Shown in pieces: positions 1 through 12,479 of a stretch of DNA of 64,000 bases. Position numbers and translations under genes: made by a program. This stretch comes from Panonychus citri (Eukaryota > Arthropoda > Arachnida > Trombidiformes > Tetranychidae), in NCBI RefSeq assembly GCF_014898815.1, contig NW_026515549.1, forward strand, positions 434,001 through 498,000. Reading direction: 5' to 3'. The notes beneath the pieces were generated by a model that had not been told where the DNA came from, made no database searches, and saw only the letters and a list, made by a program, of their open reading frames with translations. The stretch's first letter is position 1. The number at the start of each line of letters is the position of its first letter.

Positions 1-3000
1 GGGGCATTCGTTAAATACTTTGGAGAAACAGGCTCCCATGTGAACCTTGGGAGTCGGTGGAAGACCATTGATTGTTTGTCTTGGTGAAGGTTGGGCTTGT
101 TGTTGAGATGATTGTTGAGATGAGTTCAACTTAGTTAATAATCTTTTATCCTTTCGACGAGGAGGTGCTGAAGGTGGTTGATTAGCTGAGGCCAATTCGC
201 TTGAACTGCTGATACTTTGCCTTTTGCTTTCAGAATGATTTCCATTGGATAATCTGGTTGAAATGGTTGGTTGATGGTCATCACTCCGCGAATTTGATCC
301 ATTGGCGGTGGATGGCGTTGAAGAAGAAGGATTGACAAATGAATTTAAAGATGATGGTGAATCGGGTGGTGAACCGTTCAAAGTCTTAGGTGTTGATGGT
401 GGAGTTGAAAATTCCTCAAAGTCAGTGTTATTAGTATTGTCAGCTCGCTCAGAACATATCTCGTCCAATAAGTTTTCCTAATGTTTGATTAACCAGAATC
501 ACCACAAGAATACAGGATGTCGTGGGAGGTAAAAAACAAGATAAATGGGAAGAATTACCAGTTTTCATGAATAAAATTGATAAAGAGAGAGAGAAAAAAG
601 AAAAAGAAACAAACAGAATTACTAAAAAGAACGAGAAGAAAATCGGGTGGTTGAGTAGGTAAATTGTTTGTTTTTCTTCTAAATTATCAAGGTGATGAAA
701 TGCAACGCAAAATCATCATAAAGGGTAGTGTGTTGGAATCGAATAAGGTGTAAATTATATTGAAGGAGGAAACGAAAGAAGGAAATAATTAAATTCAAGT
801 AGAGAGACAAAAGAAAAAAAGATTGAAATTGAAACAAGAACAACGTAAATTGGGTAATAATAATTGTTGTTGGTTACTGATTAACATGAAACATGCAATT
901 GAGCTAATAAGATTAAAGAAATGAGTCATTCCAGGTTGATAATAATGATGCTTATAGTTGGATAAGAGAGTCAAACAAAAGTAACGGTTTTCCATCAATT
1001 GATGTGCAAGATTAACGTGCAATACTATCAGTAGACTTTCAAATCTTACAAGAGTATCATTATTCCAACGGATAAGAGCATCTTTATCAAATCTTGGGGT
1101 CTCGTAATTGGAGATGAATTGAGATACGTAATTGTTGTTGCTCGAGGTGTTGGTGGTGGTAAAATCTGTACGAAGGCTACCAAGCACAAAGGTGGATGAA
1201 CCATATCCTTCGGTATCAAGTAGACCTTCATTGGTTTCTTTTCCTCTCCTCCCAAACAGGACAGAATGATTTGATCTGTCCGATCCCGGGTGTGATAACT
1301 AAACAAGTTAAAACACCATGGAGAGGGTAACATGACAATAATAGTAACGGTAGAGTCATTTTGTTGTTGTTTTCAAACAAACAATCAATTTTGATAAATG
1401 AAAGGATTGAATAGTAAATAAATAAATGGAAACCACAATTCTGATTTTCATCAATATGATATTATCTCTCAATCAATCAATCAAAATAGACAAACAGATA
1501 TACACACATTTACGAAGAGATCAGAAATTATGAATCAACAAAAATGGAGAAAAAAACAAAAAGGTTATTAAAAATTTGACCTACTTGATTTGATGAGGTT
1601 CGTTGCAAGGATTCAACCGGAAGTGTTGATCTGAAAAAAATGAAATCGGGAAAGAGAAGGGAAAGAAAAGAGAGAGAGAGAAGGTAGAAAACAGAAAATA
1701 ATTGACAGGAAGGAGGTGGTGGTAGAGAATAAGAAAAAGAGAATTAAATTGATTGTAGTGAATAAAATGAATGAATAATTTGCCAGAATAGAAAAGAAAA
1801 ACTTACTGTGTAGAATAAAGAGCCGTTAGACTGGTTTTAACTCCTCTGTTTAGTAATGGGGAGAAAAGAATAAGAAAATTTCGATCAGTTAATCAGAGAG
1901 AATTAAAGATGAGAAAAGGGAAGAACATGGAAGAAAAATGGAGAAGAGAAAACCTAAAATAGCTTCGAAATGATACCTCTGAGTCAGCTCTTCATCCATT
2001 TCTTCGAGTAAACTCCTGTAAATAATGGAAACAATTTAGAAAATTGTGATGAGAACAATGATTGACAGAGAAAAAAACGAATAATTATTAGAAAATTGTA
2101 TTGACTGATTAACCATGATGAATACCATCATGAATAAATGAATGAATATTAGATAAAATAATTAACACACAACTAACCTACTCTCTTGCCACAATAGACT
2201 GGACATTTTTTAGCAAACACAAGCAACATTACAAAGATGCAGATGATAGAGTGAGAGAGAAAGAAAGAGAGAGAAAGAGAAAGTGACAAATGAAGACAGT
2301 TAGTTAGACAAATGATAACGAAACAATTAGTTCAGGTATTGATTGAATTGTTTTGACGTGAATAGAAATCAATTGTTCATACTTTCTGTCATGATCCTCT
2401 TCTGAAAGACCAATGTAAGACTCATCTGATGCTGGAAATTTACTCGGACTTTCGGCGGCGTAATCATCCCATTCTGTTTGTCTGAAGACAATTCCATCGG
2501 TTTTAATTTCTGAAAGCGGTCTATTGAAACGCGATGCATTAAGCGCTGATGGTGGTTTCTTTGAAGGTATTCGTCGAGGAACGGAAACAATTTCTTCAAC
2601 TTCATCTGGATCAAGATCGTTATGAAGATGCATGTCAAACGAATGTGGATTACGAGCCTTATCAATAAGCTCTTTGGTTAAACGTCTATTTAGATGATCA
2701 CCTTGGACAAATTGATGAGTCAAAAGCTTTTCCGCCGATGGACGTTTCTTGGGATTCTTGGTTAAAGCTGATTTAATGAAATTATGGAAATCTTGAGACC
2801 AGAGGTGTTTATCTTTCAGGGTGGGTGGTTTAAAGCTTGATTTAGACATAAGAAATAAAGCTCTCATCGGATGTAAATCATACATTGGTGGCTGTCTTTC
2901 GGCTAATTCAATGGCCGTTATACCAAGAGCCCATATATCACATTGTTGATCATATCCACCTTTCTTTTCAACGGCAGCCACTTCTGGAGCCATCCAATAA

Positions 3001-3850
3001 GGTGTACCTATCAGAGATTGTCGCTTATTAATGGTCGCTGTTATTTGAGCTGATACACCAAAATCAGCTAATTTAACATCACCCTCATTGGTTAATAAAA
3101 TGTTGGGTCCTTTAATATCTCGATGCATTCGGCCCATTGAGTGAAGGTAAAATAACCCGTTCAATGTTTCTCGGCACACAAATGCAATATGAGGCTCAGG
3201 GAGTGAACCAGTAACTAGATAGATATCTTGAAGTGATCCACCACCACAATATTCCATGCAAATCCATAATCTATCTCTACTTAAATAGCTTCCATAGAAA
3301 GCGACAATATTTGGATGGCGACAATCTTTCATCATAACAATTTCCTGTTGTATCACCCGAAAATCCTCTAAGGGATCTAATTTAATAATCTTTATTGCAG
3401 CTAGCTCATTTTTGGATATTCTTTTAGCCTGTAAACAAGGATAAGGGAAAAAGAAAATACAATATTAGTAAAGGAAAGGAATATAAACACAATAAAATGA
3501 TACTCAAAGTAGAATAGAAAAAGAGAGATAAGATTAAACGGTTCAACTTCAACCGAATATTATTGACAAGTCAAGCAAACAGGTAGAAATAGTAGATGAC
3601 TCAGAGGTAATTAAAGACACACAGTTACAGTCACACACATAAAAGAATATAAAACTACAGAGAGAAAGAAAAAAAAATGATAGAAATACGTTGGGACGAG
3701 AAGAGAAAATAAAAGAATAATAAAAAGAGAAAAACATAACAATTGATAAAGAGAATAGAAAATGTTTACCTTATAGACATCACCATAAGTACCACTCCCA
3801 ACTCTCTGGATGAGGTCATAATCCGTCGGATTTTTACGGGAAATGTCCAT
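1..3850 (-). CDS. MAP4K3/5-like (GCK family) Ser/Thr kinase, 3' part beyond window
   Basis: Germinal-centre-kinase MAP4K that acts upstream of MAPK signalling. Exons read on the minus strand: 3850-3770, 3428-2383, 2198-2178, 2015-1977, 1845-1807, 1630-1585 and 477-1 (open at the window edge); all phases join. The kinase domain lies in the first two exons, with glycine loop GSGTYGDVYK, AIKIIK lysine, HRDIKGPN catalytic loop, DFG and GTPYWMAPE. A Ser/Pro/Gln-rich linker follows. The last exon ends in GLPPTPKVHMGACFSKVFN, which I recognise as the start of the C-terminal CNH (citron homology) domain of the MAP4K3/5 subgroup; the rest of CNH is off the window. Start is the ATG at 3850. Four successive exons are only 21-46 nt long. 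MAP4K3 versus MAP4K5 (Drosophila happyhour) cannot be decided here. Confidence 0.93.
478..1584 (-). other. Intron of the MAP4K gene, about 1.1 kb
   Basis: Lies between the 46-nt exon at 1585-1630 and the exon ending at 477. It holds purine-rich stretches and ORFs of mixed composition on the minus strand, none with conserved motifs. I see no gene in it. Confidence 0.6.
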
Positions 3851-6038
3851 CGGTAGTTAAGGTGTGAGAACAGAATAAAAAATAATAATTAATCGACATA
3901 AAAAATCAACTTAATTTCAATTAAAAAAGATCAACAAACATCAATAGTCAAAAGTTGTTTGAATGAAGAATCTGAGCGACGCTTGCGCTCAGAACATGAA
4001 CAGCGACATCTTTTGGTCGAAATTATTATTTTTCGATTTTCGAAAAAAATTCCAATCGATTAATTATGTCCAGCTAATTGTCTTAGTCTAATTAAGAAGA
4101 TCATAAGAATTTGTTCCAATATCACTTGAAGTAAGTTTTCTCTTGATTTGATTTTCCGCTTAAATGTGACAGTTAATCAACTGGAATGTCAATCAATCAT
4201 TTTCTGTTTCATTCTAATTCTGTTACAATTACTATTTAATCAGGTGTATAATTTAATTACTTCCTAGATTATATGTAATTAATTTTTATCTTCAACTTAC
4301 TTTTGTGATTTAACTTTCATTATAATCTTTGGTTAAATCCAATTGACCTTATTGATTGTCATTTTTGTCAGATTTCATGTTCGTTTCATGATTAGTTAAT
4401 CATGTTACCTTTAAGCTTGTGTTTATTATTATTGTCATTGATTTAATTGTCTAATTGTATTATCAGCTTTACCTTGAAACATTTACTATTTAATTCATGG
4501 TTTCAATGGTCCAATTTGATTATCACAAATGACTTAACATGTCTCTAGATTGTTTAAATTACAATTGTAATCATAATGACAACAAATCTACAAAAATGAC
4601 TTGTAAAAATGGTGATTAGGTTTGGTTAAGATTTTGCCTTCTAATTTAATAACAATTAAAAATGATGACTCAACATAGTTTACATTTTGTAATTACAATT
4701 AAGCTTTCTAACCACAGTAATCATCACAATTAGTAGATATTAATACAATCTATTAGCATTTAAAGTCCATCCAATGTTAATTGAAAATCCATCAAGAAGC
4801 AATTACATGTAACTACATGTACGAAATGTAATCTGATACAATCAACAATTAGTAAATGGATATGAGGCTCATTTTAAATCAAGAAATGTGATTAAAAGAT
4901 GAGGTAATAATAAACAAACAATAGAGTTAATATCAATTGATTTAAGGAACTGATTGTTGTTATTTAAATTTAGAAACACTGACAAGACTATTTTTCAATG
5001 TTCGAGGTGTTTAACCAACAATTAACTGGCAAACAATCAAGAAACAACAATCAAGTCTAATGGTTGTTGGGTCGCTACTCCCAATTCAGAAAAATCTCCC
5101 ACTCCCATATTTTGATCATCTCTCATTTCTGTTAATCAACTTTGGGTTGATTTAGATTCGTTACTGATTATCATTAGATTGTGAAAATCTATTGGCCCAT
5201 TCAGGTGAATTAACTAAACCTCAAACAATTTAGCTTCTTTATCTTAGCCTCTCGCATTGGTAAACAATATTACACACTAATTATTTTGCAATTCGTTTCT
5301 TTCGACCAACAATTAAAGGTCCTATGGTTCTAATTTTCAGTTGAAAAGTTGATGGATCACTTTTTCCACCCTAAAAGATGATTATATTTGGAAAAAATGA
5401 CCATTGGTCAAGTGAACTTTAACCTGGAAACGATAATCGAAACAGATGATTGAAGAATCGTTTTCATCCTTGATTTCCCGGAATTAACTTTTCTACATTC
5501 ATCTTGGTGGTTACAACCTTTTTCTTTCTTTCTCTCTTTCTTTTCTTTCTTACCGGTTTTTCATTCTCTCTCTCTCTCTCTTTCTCTCTTACCTGGAACC
5601 ACTTTTCATCATCTTCCTCTCATCATCATTATAATTTTCTCTCTCTCTCTCTTATGCCAAATCTTTTTCTCTCAGGTAGTTACGGTTATCATACCTACTC
5701 ATTTGTGGACAGACTGAAGTTTTTGTTGTTGAATTTGTGGAAATGGGAAATTGTTTGGATTCTGTTAACAATTTATGGCTAATTGTTGATGTAAATTAGA
5801 TTTTCCAACGTGATCTGTATTGTTAAATCAACTGTTTAATCAACGGGAATAATGTTCAATACAATATCACCTTCGAAAAGTGTATCTATCAAGTGTTATC
5901 ATCTAAATTGTGAACATATTGATTAGTGAAATAAATTTTTTTATCCAAATCTATTTGTGAACAATTTGAAATGACAACAATTTACCACAATTTAAGGTGA
6001 CAAATTAGTATAACTAGTGTTAGATTGAGTCAACAATT
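3851..6038. other. Divergent intergenic region, MAP4K / LRR gene
   Basis: About 2.2 kb between the MAP4K start codon (minus strand) and the LRR gene start (plus strand), so both promoters should lie here. AT-rich, with CT-rich microsatellite stretches around 5515-5655. No open frame with protein-like composition was found; the pyrimidine tract gives a Phe/Leu/Ser-rich shadow frame. Confidence 0.6.
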
Positions 6039-7322
6039 ATGGAACTAAGTAAATTTAATCCAGTTAATACCAAATGGTTACATTTAACTGTCGTTTTCCT
6101 CATATTTGGTTTAGAAATTGTTTCCAGTGAAAATGTCACTTTGTGTCCTCTCTTATTGAGAAGTGTTTGTCAATGTGATTCTAAATATCTCATCACTAAT
6201 TGTACTTCAGCAAATATAACTGAAATTTCCTGGTTACATGATATTCCAATTGAAACGAAACAATTAATTCTCACCGGTAATGATTTACCCAAATTACCAA
6301 AAAATGTTTTCGGGTTTGAAAGTAAACAAATCAAACCAGTTGAGTATCTTGACCTGTCCAGCAACAAGATCCAATTGATTGACAGTGAAAGTCTTCGTGG
6401 CTTCAGATTGGTCAAGAAATTAATTCTAAACAACAATCAAATATTGATCACAGGTAAGAGATTAAATCAGTTGGTTTAAATTGTTGAGAAGATTAATTAA
6501 ATGTTGACCTTTTGTTTTTCACTCTCTGTAGGTGATAATTTTCCTCGAGGTTTGTTCAATGGGTTCAACGATTTAACGGAACTTCATTTGGCCTCAGCTT
6601 TTTCGGACACTTCGAATCCACAATTTGTGCCCAATTTAATTACTCTGCTTAAAGAGGCAAATTTAACTAATTTAAGTATCTTAAACTTGGAATCAAATGG
6701 AATCAATGGTTTTCCGGAAGAATCAACAATTTGTTCATTTCCATCACTTCAGAAATTGTTTCTCGCCGGTAATTCGTTTGGTCAACTTCGGCTTAATTTC
6801 ACTTGTACGCCACGATTAAGGACACTTGACCTTTCTCATAATTTGGTCAAGAATCTGGACAATGTGTCCACCTCTTTCATCGAGGATCTGCCCAGGTCAT
6901 TTCATATGAACCTTACGGGAAATCCGTTTGCATGCGATTGCCGAATGGACCATTTTCTGACCTGGATCAAACGGACACCCTTGTTTGTTATGGGTAAAGA
7001 TAATTATATTTGTTTATCGGGTTACCCAGCGGTTAATGTTTATCGTCGATTGATACAATTAACGTCCGATGATCTTGATTGTGATCCCTCTTGGTCTCAA
7101 TCAGCAACTTTCTCGTTCTATCCTCATATTATTTTGGCCATTCTAACGGTCACTGTTGTTTTGCTCTTGGTTTTGGTTCTTTATCAAGTTCGGTCCAATA
7201 TTTCGGACTTTCTCTTGACCACTTGGTCGAACAGTAAGATCAAAAGTTACTCTGCCCTTCGGAAGGACGACAAACCCGAAACAGCGAATCCAGAAAGACG
7301 AATTATCGAGATTTCGGTTTAA
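6039..7322 (+). CDS. Leucine-rich-repeat single-pass membrane protein
   Basis: Two exons, 6039-6453 and 6532-7322, joined in phase 1, give about 401 residues. A signal peptide covers roughly residues 1-30. A Cys-rich LRR N-terminal cap follows (CPLLLRSVCQC). Several LRRs then carry LxxLxLxxN-like cores such as VEYLDLSSNKI, LSILNLESNGI and LRTLDLSHNL. The LRR C-terminal cap has the typical NPFACDCRMDHFLTWI pattern. One membrane helix (IILAILTVTVVLLLVLVLY) and a cytoplasmic tail of about 50 residues with no recognisable domain complete the protein. It is an extracellular LRR receptor or adhesion molecule; the tail has no TIR domain, so it is not a Toll. The arrangement resembles trophoblast-glycoprotein/LRR-TM proteins, but I cannot assign an orthologue. 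Confidence 0.85.
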
Positions 7323-7591
7323 CGAAATAATCCACCAAATATTAACCATATCAAACTCGTTAACTAATTGTCACCGACTTCCGATTGATACGAATAATTT
7401 AATCAATCAGTTAATTGTCCTTGTAAATTTTACAGATGATTTTTGTTTTTTTAAAACAATTATTTTGGTTATAAATTATTCTCGTCACTTACAAATTGAC
7501 CATTGGTCATTAGCGTTTATTTTTGTGTATATTAATACAAGTAAAGTGCTCGTTAAACAATAAAAATTTATGAATCGAAAATTAATCAACA

Positions 7592-8406
7592 ATCTACAGT
7601 AGGAATATCATTTCGAGAGCAAATCTGATAACTCTGTGTGGAAAGTTACTTGATAGTATTCTAATTAGTAAATCAATTTACAGTAAAAGGAAAGAGAAAT
7701 TAAGTGATTAAAGGAAATCTGTTGATTACTTAATAAACCAAGAGTTAAGGTTAAGGTCAAAGATTAAACAATCAATTTGCTTTTGTATTTGGGCGGAAAT
7801 TGTTTCTGCCAATCAAATTATCTTGGATCCCAATTGCTCCTGGTGACACCTGATGATTAACTACTTTTCCACTAGATGTATTTCTGATTCCTAGTTTTAT
7901 TAATAATTTACAATCAGTTTAAATTTGTCTCTCCCCAAATCAATTGTGCTAAAATCTTTCATCAACCTTCAATTAGTTTTTCCTCTGTTACGATTACAGT
8001 TCATCGTTAGCAATGGAGCTTTACTCTTTCAATGAATCTCAGATAATCTGTGTTAGGTTGTATTTCACTCGTGAGAAAGACTTTGTGATTGATTGGGAAG
8101 GAGAGTTCTTGCCCCTAATTCAACGGTTCGAGACTTCCGACTACAAGCACACCGTTGAATGGGTTAAAAGCCTCTACGACACTTTCGCCTTTGGCTACGC
8201 GATGGCTGCAAGAATGCAAAACTGTAAAAAGATCGATGGTTATCTAAAGCGATTGACCAGTTAACCATTGGCGCTAATTGTTAACTAACACTTATCTATG
8301 GATTTATCGGTATAATGATTGTCAGTAAAGTATTTTTTTACTATTCTATTGAAAGATTCAAGCTTTTAATTGTGTGGGTTGATTGTTACACGGGAACGAA
8401 AATCTA
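7592..8406 (+). repeat. Duplicated gene unit, copy A
   Basis: From about 7592 the sequence matches 8890-9835 and 18020-18980 over the promoter, 5' flank, coding region and 3' flank. Long identical stretches are visible, for example the segment around 7735-7770 recurs near 9050-9085 and 18190-18215. The unit carries the small CDS at 8013-8264. Confidence 0.9.
8013..8264 (+). CDS. Small unknown protein, family copy 1 (83 aa, C-terminally shortened)
   Basis: I do not recognise this family. The ATG at 8013 is at the same place as in copy 2. The protein has no signal peptide and no membrane segment, so it is probably intracellular. All three copies share a block reading YFTREKDFVID and then LPLIQRFETSD, followed by a divergent core and then KKIDGYL. 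Compared with copy 2, copy 1 has lost about 95 nt after KIDGYL, so it ends in a different frame (LKRLTS) and lacks the acidic/proline tail. The 3' flank is conserved again after the stop. Function unknown; probably lineage-specific. Confidence 0.65.
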   Translation: MELYSFNESQIICVRLYFTREKDFVIDWEGEFLPLIQRFETSDYKHTVEWVKSLYDTFAFGYAMAARMQNCKKIDGYLKRLTS

Positions 8407-8409
8407 AAT

Positions 8410-9915
8410 TAACGAGTTTTAATCACAATTAGTAAACGAAACTATTCAATCGATGAACTTGGAAAACGAGAAAATGATTGGAATAAGTTGAATCTCCTTC
8501 GATGGGCACAATTAAGATGAAACCTTTTCGCAACTGAGCCTAGGATTTGAATGATTTCCGTAGTTTTATTGACTGTCGATCTCTTTTACGATCTAACACT
8601 CTCACTCTGGCTCACTAAAAGTTTGTTGCAGTTATAGTTATAAATATAGAAGGAGAAATAGAGAGAGAAAGAGAGGGAGAGAGCAAGATTAAGAAAGAAA
8701 GTAAGATTATCTCTCTGAGTTCTCAAGAAAGAGAGAGAGATAATATTGTACAGGGCGTTTTTTACATTTTACGATATTTAGATATTTTTTTTCTAATGTC
8801 TCGTGAGCGGAAAGTCGAATAGAAGTCATTGTCGAACTTTGGACTATTGAAAATTAGTTACCAATCTCAAATTCCAAGGTCATTGATTTATTCATAAAAA
8901 CATTGAAATATCGTTTCGAGTGTAAACTTTGTGTGGAAAGTTACATATTGTAGTTAATATTTGAATCGTGATATTAGTTGATGTTTGAATTGATTAGAAT
9001 TAAAGTAACAGGAAAGAGAAATTAAGTGATTAAAGGAAATCTGTTGATTACTTAATAAACCAAGAGTTAAGGTTAAGGTCAAAGATTAAACAATCAACTA
9101 ATCAACAATCAATTTTTTTGTATTTGGGCGGAAATTGTTTCTGCCAATCAGATTATCTTGGATCCCAATTGCTCCTGGTGACACCTGATGATTAACCTTT
9201 TCCACTAGATGTATTTCTGATTCCTAGTTTTAATTGACAAACAGTTTAAATTTGTCTCTCCCCAAATCAATTGTGCTAAAATCTTTCATCTACCTTCAAT
9301 TAGTGTTTCCTCTATTAAGATTACAGTTCATCTTTAAAAATGGAGATTTACCCTTTCAACAAATCTCAGTGTAAATGTATAGTTTTGTATTTCACTCGTG
9401 AGAAAGACTTTGTGATTGATTGGGAAGGAGAGCTCTTGCCGCTAATTCAACGGTTCGAGACTTCAGATCACAAGTGGACAGTTAAACAAGTTCTAGTGGG
9501 CTATGACGTGTTTACCGAAGGCTACGCTCTCTCTGCCAGAGCTCAAAACTGTAAAAAGATCGATGGTTATCTCGATAAAAAAGATCGGGACTTCCAACGT
9601 GGTTTGTACGCCCCTGTCGAAACTGTTGAACCTTCACCTGATCCTGTTGACCTACCGGTTGATCAACTAACCTTGAAAAGCGATTGATCAGTTAACCATC
9701 GGTGCTAATTGTAACTAACACATATCTATGAATGGTACACTATGTATTGGTAAAATTTGTAATAATTGTCAATATGATTAAATGAAATATTTTTTCACTT
9801 GTTTTACTTATTCAATTGAAAGATTCAAGCTTTTAATTATTACACGGGAACTATAATCTAATTATGTTTTTCTTACGTTCAAAAACTCGTTAACAGGTAA
9901 CAATAAGATTATTGG
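8410..9915 (+). repeat. Duplicated block B (spacer plus gene unit)
   Basis: This block is nearly the same as 17541-19055. It holds a spacer of about 470 bp with a GA-rich stretch near 8650-8750, then the gene unit with the CDS at 9340-9687. It directly follows unit A, so A and B form a tandem pair. The left junction is near 8410 and the right junction near 9915. Confidence 0.9.
9340..9687 (+). CDS. Small unknown protein, family copy 2 (115 aa, longest copy)
   Basis: Apparently intact copy of the three-member family. It starts MEIYPFNKSQ, followed by the conserved YFTREKDFVIDWEGELLP block. The divergent core lies at about residues 45-65. Next come NCKKIDGYLDKKDRDFQRG and an acidic, proline-rich tail (about residues 93-115) ending LTLKSD. 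No signal peptide, membrane helix or known motif was seen. The tail is shared with copy 3 and absent from copy 1. Upstream non-coding DNA is conserved among copies right up to the ATG, including a TTACAG that could be a splice acceptor, so an untranslated first exon is possible. Confidence 0.7.
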   Translation: MEIYPFNKSQCKCIVLYFTREKDFVIDWEGELLPLIQRFETSDHKWTVKQVLVGYDVFTEGYALSARAQNCKKIDGYLDKKDRDFQRGLYAPVETVEPSPDPVDLPVDQLTLKSD

Positions 9916-10170
9916 TGGTTTTATCATAACCAAACAACAATCAAAGTTTCAGCCCAAATCAAAAAAATACGAAAATTCTTATGAATCTATGCGCTCAACC
10001 AGAAAATGATCAGAAAAAATTTTTAGGCAGAAACGCTTGTTGTCCTTTAATTGTCGATGGATAAAAATGAGAGAAAAGTTGATTTATTTTCAATTAGTTT
10101 TCTTGATTGAGTGTAAATTTACAGTTACAAAGATAATATGAATTAATTGTTGATTGACGAAAGATATAAA

Positions 10171-11634
10171 TTACAAAGGAGCGATTTGGTTACGACTTAT
10201 TGTAAATCTGAAATTAGAGTTTTTCCTTTCACCAAGAGATGATGATTTAGGTCTTCGATCGTTTGTTGATTGCGATTGATTGTTTTGTGGATTAATTGTT
10301 GATTCATCTTCTTCGACAATTTTATCTAATTGATCGAGACTTCCGAAGATCAAAACTGTTCGTTCCCTTGGTTCGTTTACAGAGAATCGTCTTTGAGTTA
10401 TCACCTTTTCCTTGAAATCAGAATCCTCATGAATCGTGTTTTCCTTTTCAACATCTTCGATAATCAATTCATTTCGATTAATATCATCACTTCCATGTCT
10501 CTCTCCATCTTGCTGATTGATTTGATTCTCTTGGTTCCCTTGGTTACGAAACTTTTCAATTCTTTTCCTCATCACTTCCTGTTCCAGTTTGATCTGTTCC
10601 TTGGTTTCAATTTCAACCCGTGAAGATAATCCAGTCCAATTAGATTGGATATACCCAAGTAACCATTGATATCCCCGATCCAATAAAGGATTATTGGTAA
10701 ATCTGTTTGCCCATCGATTGATTAATGAGCAAGATTCCTGTTGATTAGATTAAACAATTGATTAGAAAAATAAAATAACCTCAATCATTGGATTTCAATT
10801 TAAGGTGGTAAACACTCACAACTCTTGTAGGTAATTTATATCTGTTGACAATTGAATTAAGATTGATTGCTTGAACCAACGCAGTTTCGTCCATTGAACC
10901 TTCAACATCTTGCTTATTAATTAACCTAAATGATAACAATCAAATGTAACATTTGAATAGAAAGAGAGAAAAGGTCATAAAGTAAATTTAAAAGTAAATT
11001 AATCGACTCAACTATAAATAAACTCGCTGATTGTTTGAACACTCACACAAGAAGAGGTTTACCCTGAACTCGGCGATTGGATAAAACTGATTCCAGAATT
11101 TCCTTGACCTGGTCAATCCTATTGGTGTCCGATGAATCGACCACGAAAACGAACCCATGGACGAAAGGAAAATAATTTATCCAAATATCTCGAATATTTT
11201 TTCCACCTCCAGTATCGTAAACCTGAACATTGAATTTTCGATAACTTTTCAAATCGACTGATGAGAATCCAATTGTTGGAACAATGTCACTTGATGGATC
11301 TGAATTTAAAAGAGAAACAATTAAAATTAATCAATAGAAACTCATGTACATGGATCATTATCAACTCTTGCGAAAATTTGAACAATTAGTTCGCAATTAA
11401 GTTACAATTACTAACCTTTGAGTACATATTTAACGAATGATGTTTTACCAGCACCATCGAGACCGAATGTCATTAATCTGATTGTCTCCAAACTACAATT
11501 AAAATGAGAGAAATTAAATCAACTATCAAGTATCGCTTCAGATCGTTGATGATTTGTGATCGTTTTTAATTGTTATCCACTTACTTTGATTTCGAGCAAC
11601 ACAATTTAGTTGTTGATGATGAACAGCATCCCAT
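10171..11634 (-). CDS. Arl13b: ARL13B-like small GTPase
   Basis: ARF-like GTPase of primary and sensory cilia; the family acts as the exchange factor for ARL3. Exons on the minus strand: 11634-11585, 11492-11416, 11299-11047, 10925-10820, 10737-10171. Phases all join, giving about 350 aa. The N-terminus MGCCSS, with two further Cys pairs nearby, fits lipid anchoring (ARL13B is palmitoylated there). GTPase motifs are P-loop GLDGAGKTS, switch II DTGGGKNIRDIW (the GGG form seen in ARL13B) and NKQD. The stretch GYQWLLGYIQSNWTGLSSRV followed by a charged EQEVMRKRIEKFR coiled segment matches the ARL13B post-GTPase region. The C-terminal 130 residues are polar and poorly conserved. I find no clear RVxP ciliary targeting motif near the end. 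Confidence 0.9.
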
Positions 11635-12479
11635 TGGTTGATGATTAATTTTAATTGTTATTCAACACATTTGATTGTTTCTTTTTAATTATAACCTTTT
11701 TTTAAGTTGATTATCTTAATATTATCAGAGGGAAAATGTTCATTCATGTTTTGTTTTGTTATCGTTTTGTATTTGAATCCATGGTGATGCTCCCAAGGTT
11801 TGTCTCCATTTGATTATCATCATTGTTCATTTGATTATCTCAATGAAATTACTCATTAAAATTTCATTTGATTCTTTGATCAATCAAATTAGATTTACTT
11901 ACATGATCATTTTCAGTAAAAATCGAAATCAGTTGTCAACAATTTCATCTAATGAATCAATTTTCTACCACTGAGCAAGTTAATTGTTCATGTTGTTTGT
12001 CTCTTTTTCCAATGTTAATTGTTTACATTTTCAAGTTTCAATCAATAGTATTTTCTGATTATCATTATCCTAAATGAACTAAAGATCAATTTACATTTGT
12101 ATATGGATTATTTAAATTCAAGTGATTAAAATGTTTACAATCTATTGGGATAATGATGGATTAATAAAACGTTTATTAATGTGTACAAATTGTTTCAAAT
12201 CACCTTTGATTCTCGTTCAATTGGTTACACGTTAATCGTGTTTACATAATTTAGTAGGTAAACAAATGTATCTTTTATGAGTTAACGAAATATATATAAC
12301 GTACAATTATTATGTATAAGATTATAATATTTAAAGAATTAAGAAAAGATTAAGATAATTACAGTACAAAATTTTGCCAATTGTTTGATCCGAATAATGG
12401 ATTAGATTCAGTTTTTTCTTCCTCAACGTAGTGTTTATCCTTTTTTTCACCATCGAATTTGGGATAATCAGTTGATCAT
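11635..12479. other. Intergenic region upstream of ARL13B / downstream of kynureninase
   Basis: About 845 bp of AT-rich DNA between two minus-strand genes. It must hold the ARL13B promoter and the kynureninase 3' UTR. I see no open reading frame of note and no repeats. Confidence 0.6.

Noticed and set aside
795..1333. Two overlapping minus-strand frames in the MAP4K intron
   Set aside because: Random composition, no conserved motifs, inside an intron fixed by exon phases on both sides.
5504..5782. 92-codon plus-strand frame upstream of the LRR gene
   Set aside because: It runs through CT microsatellites, starts from a non-ATG codon and is Phe/Ser/Leu low complexity.
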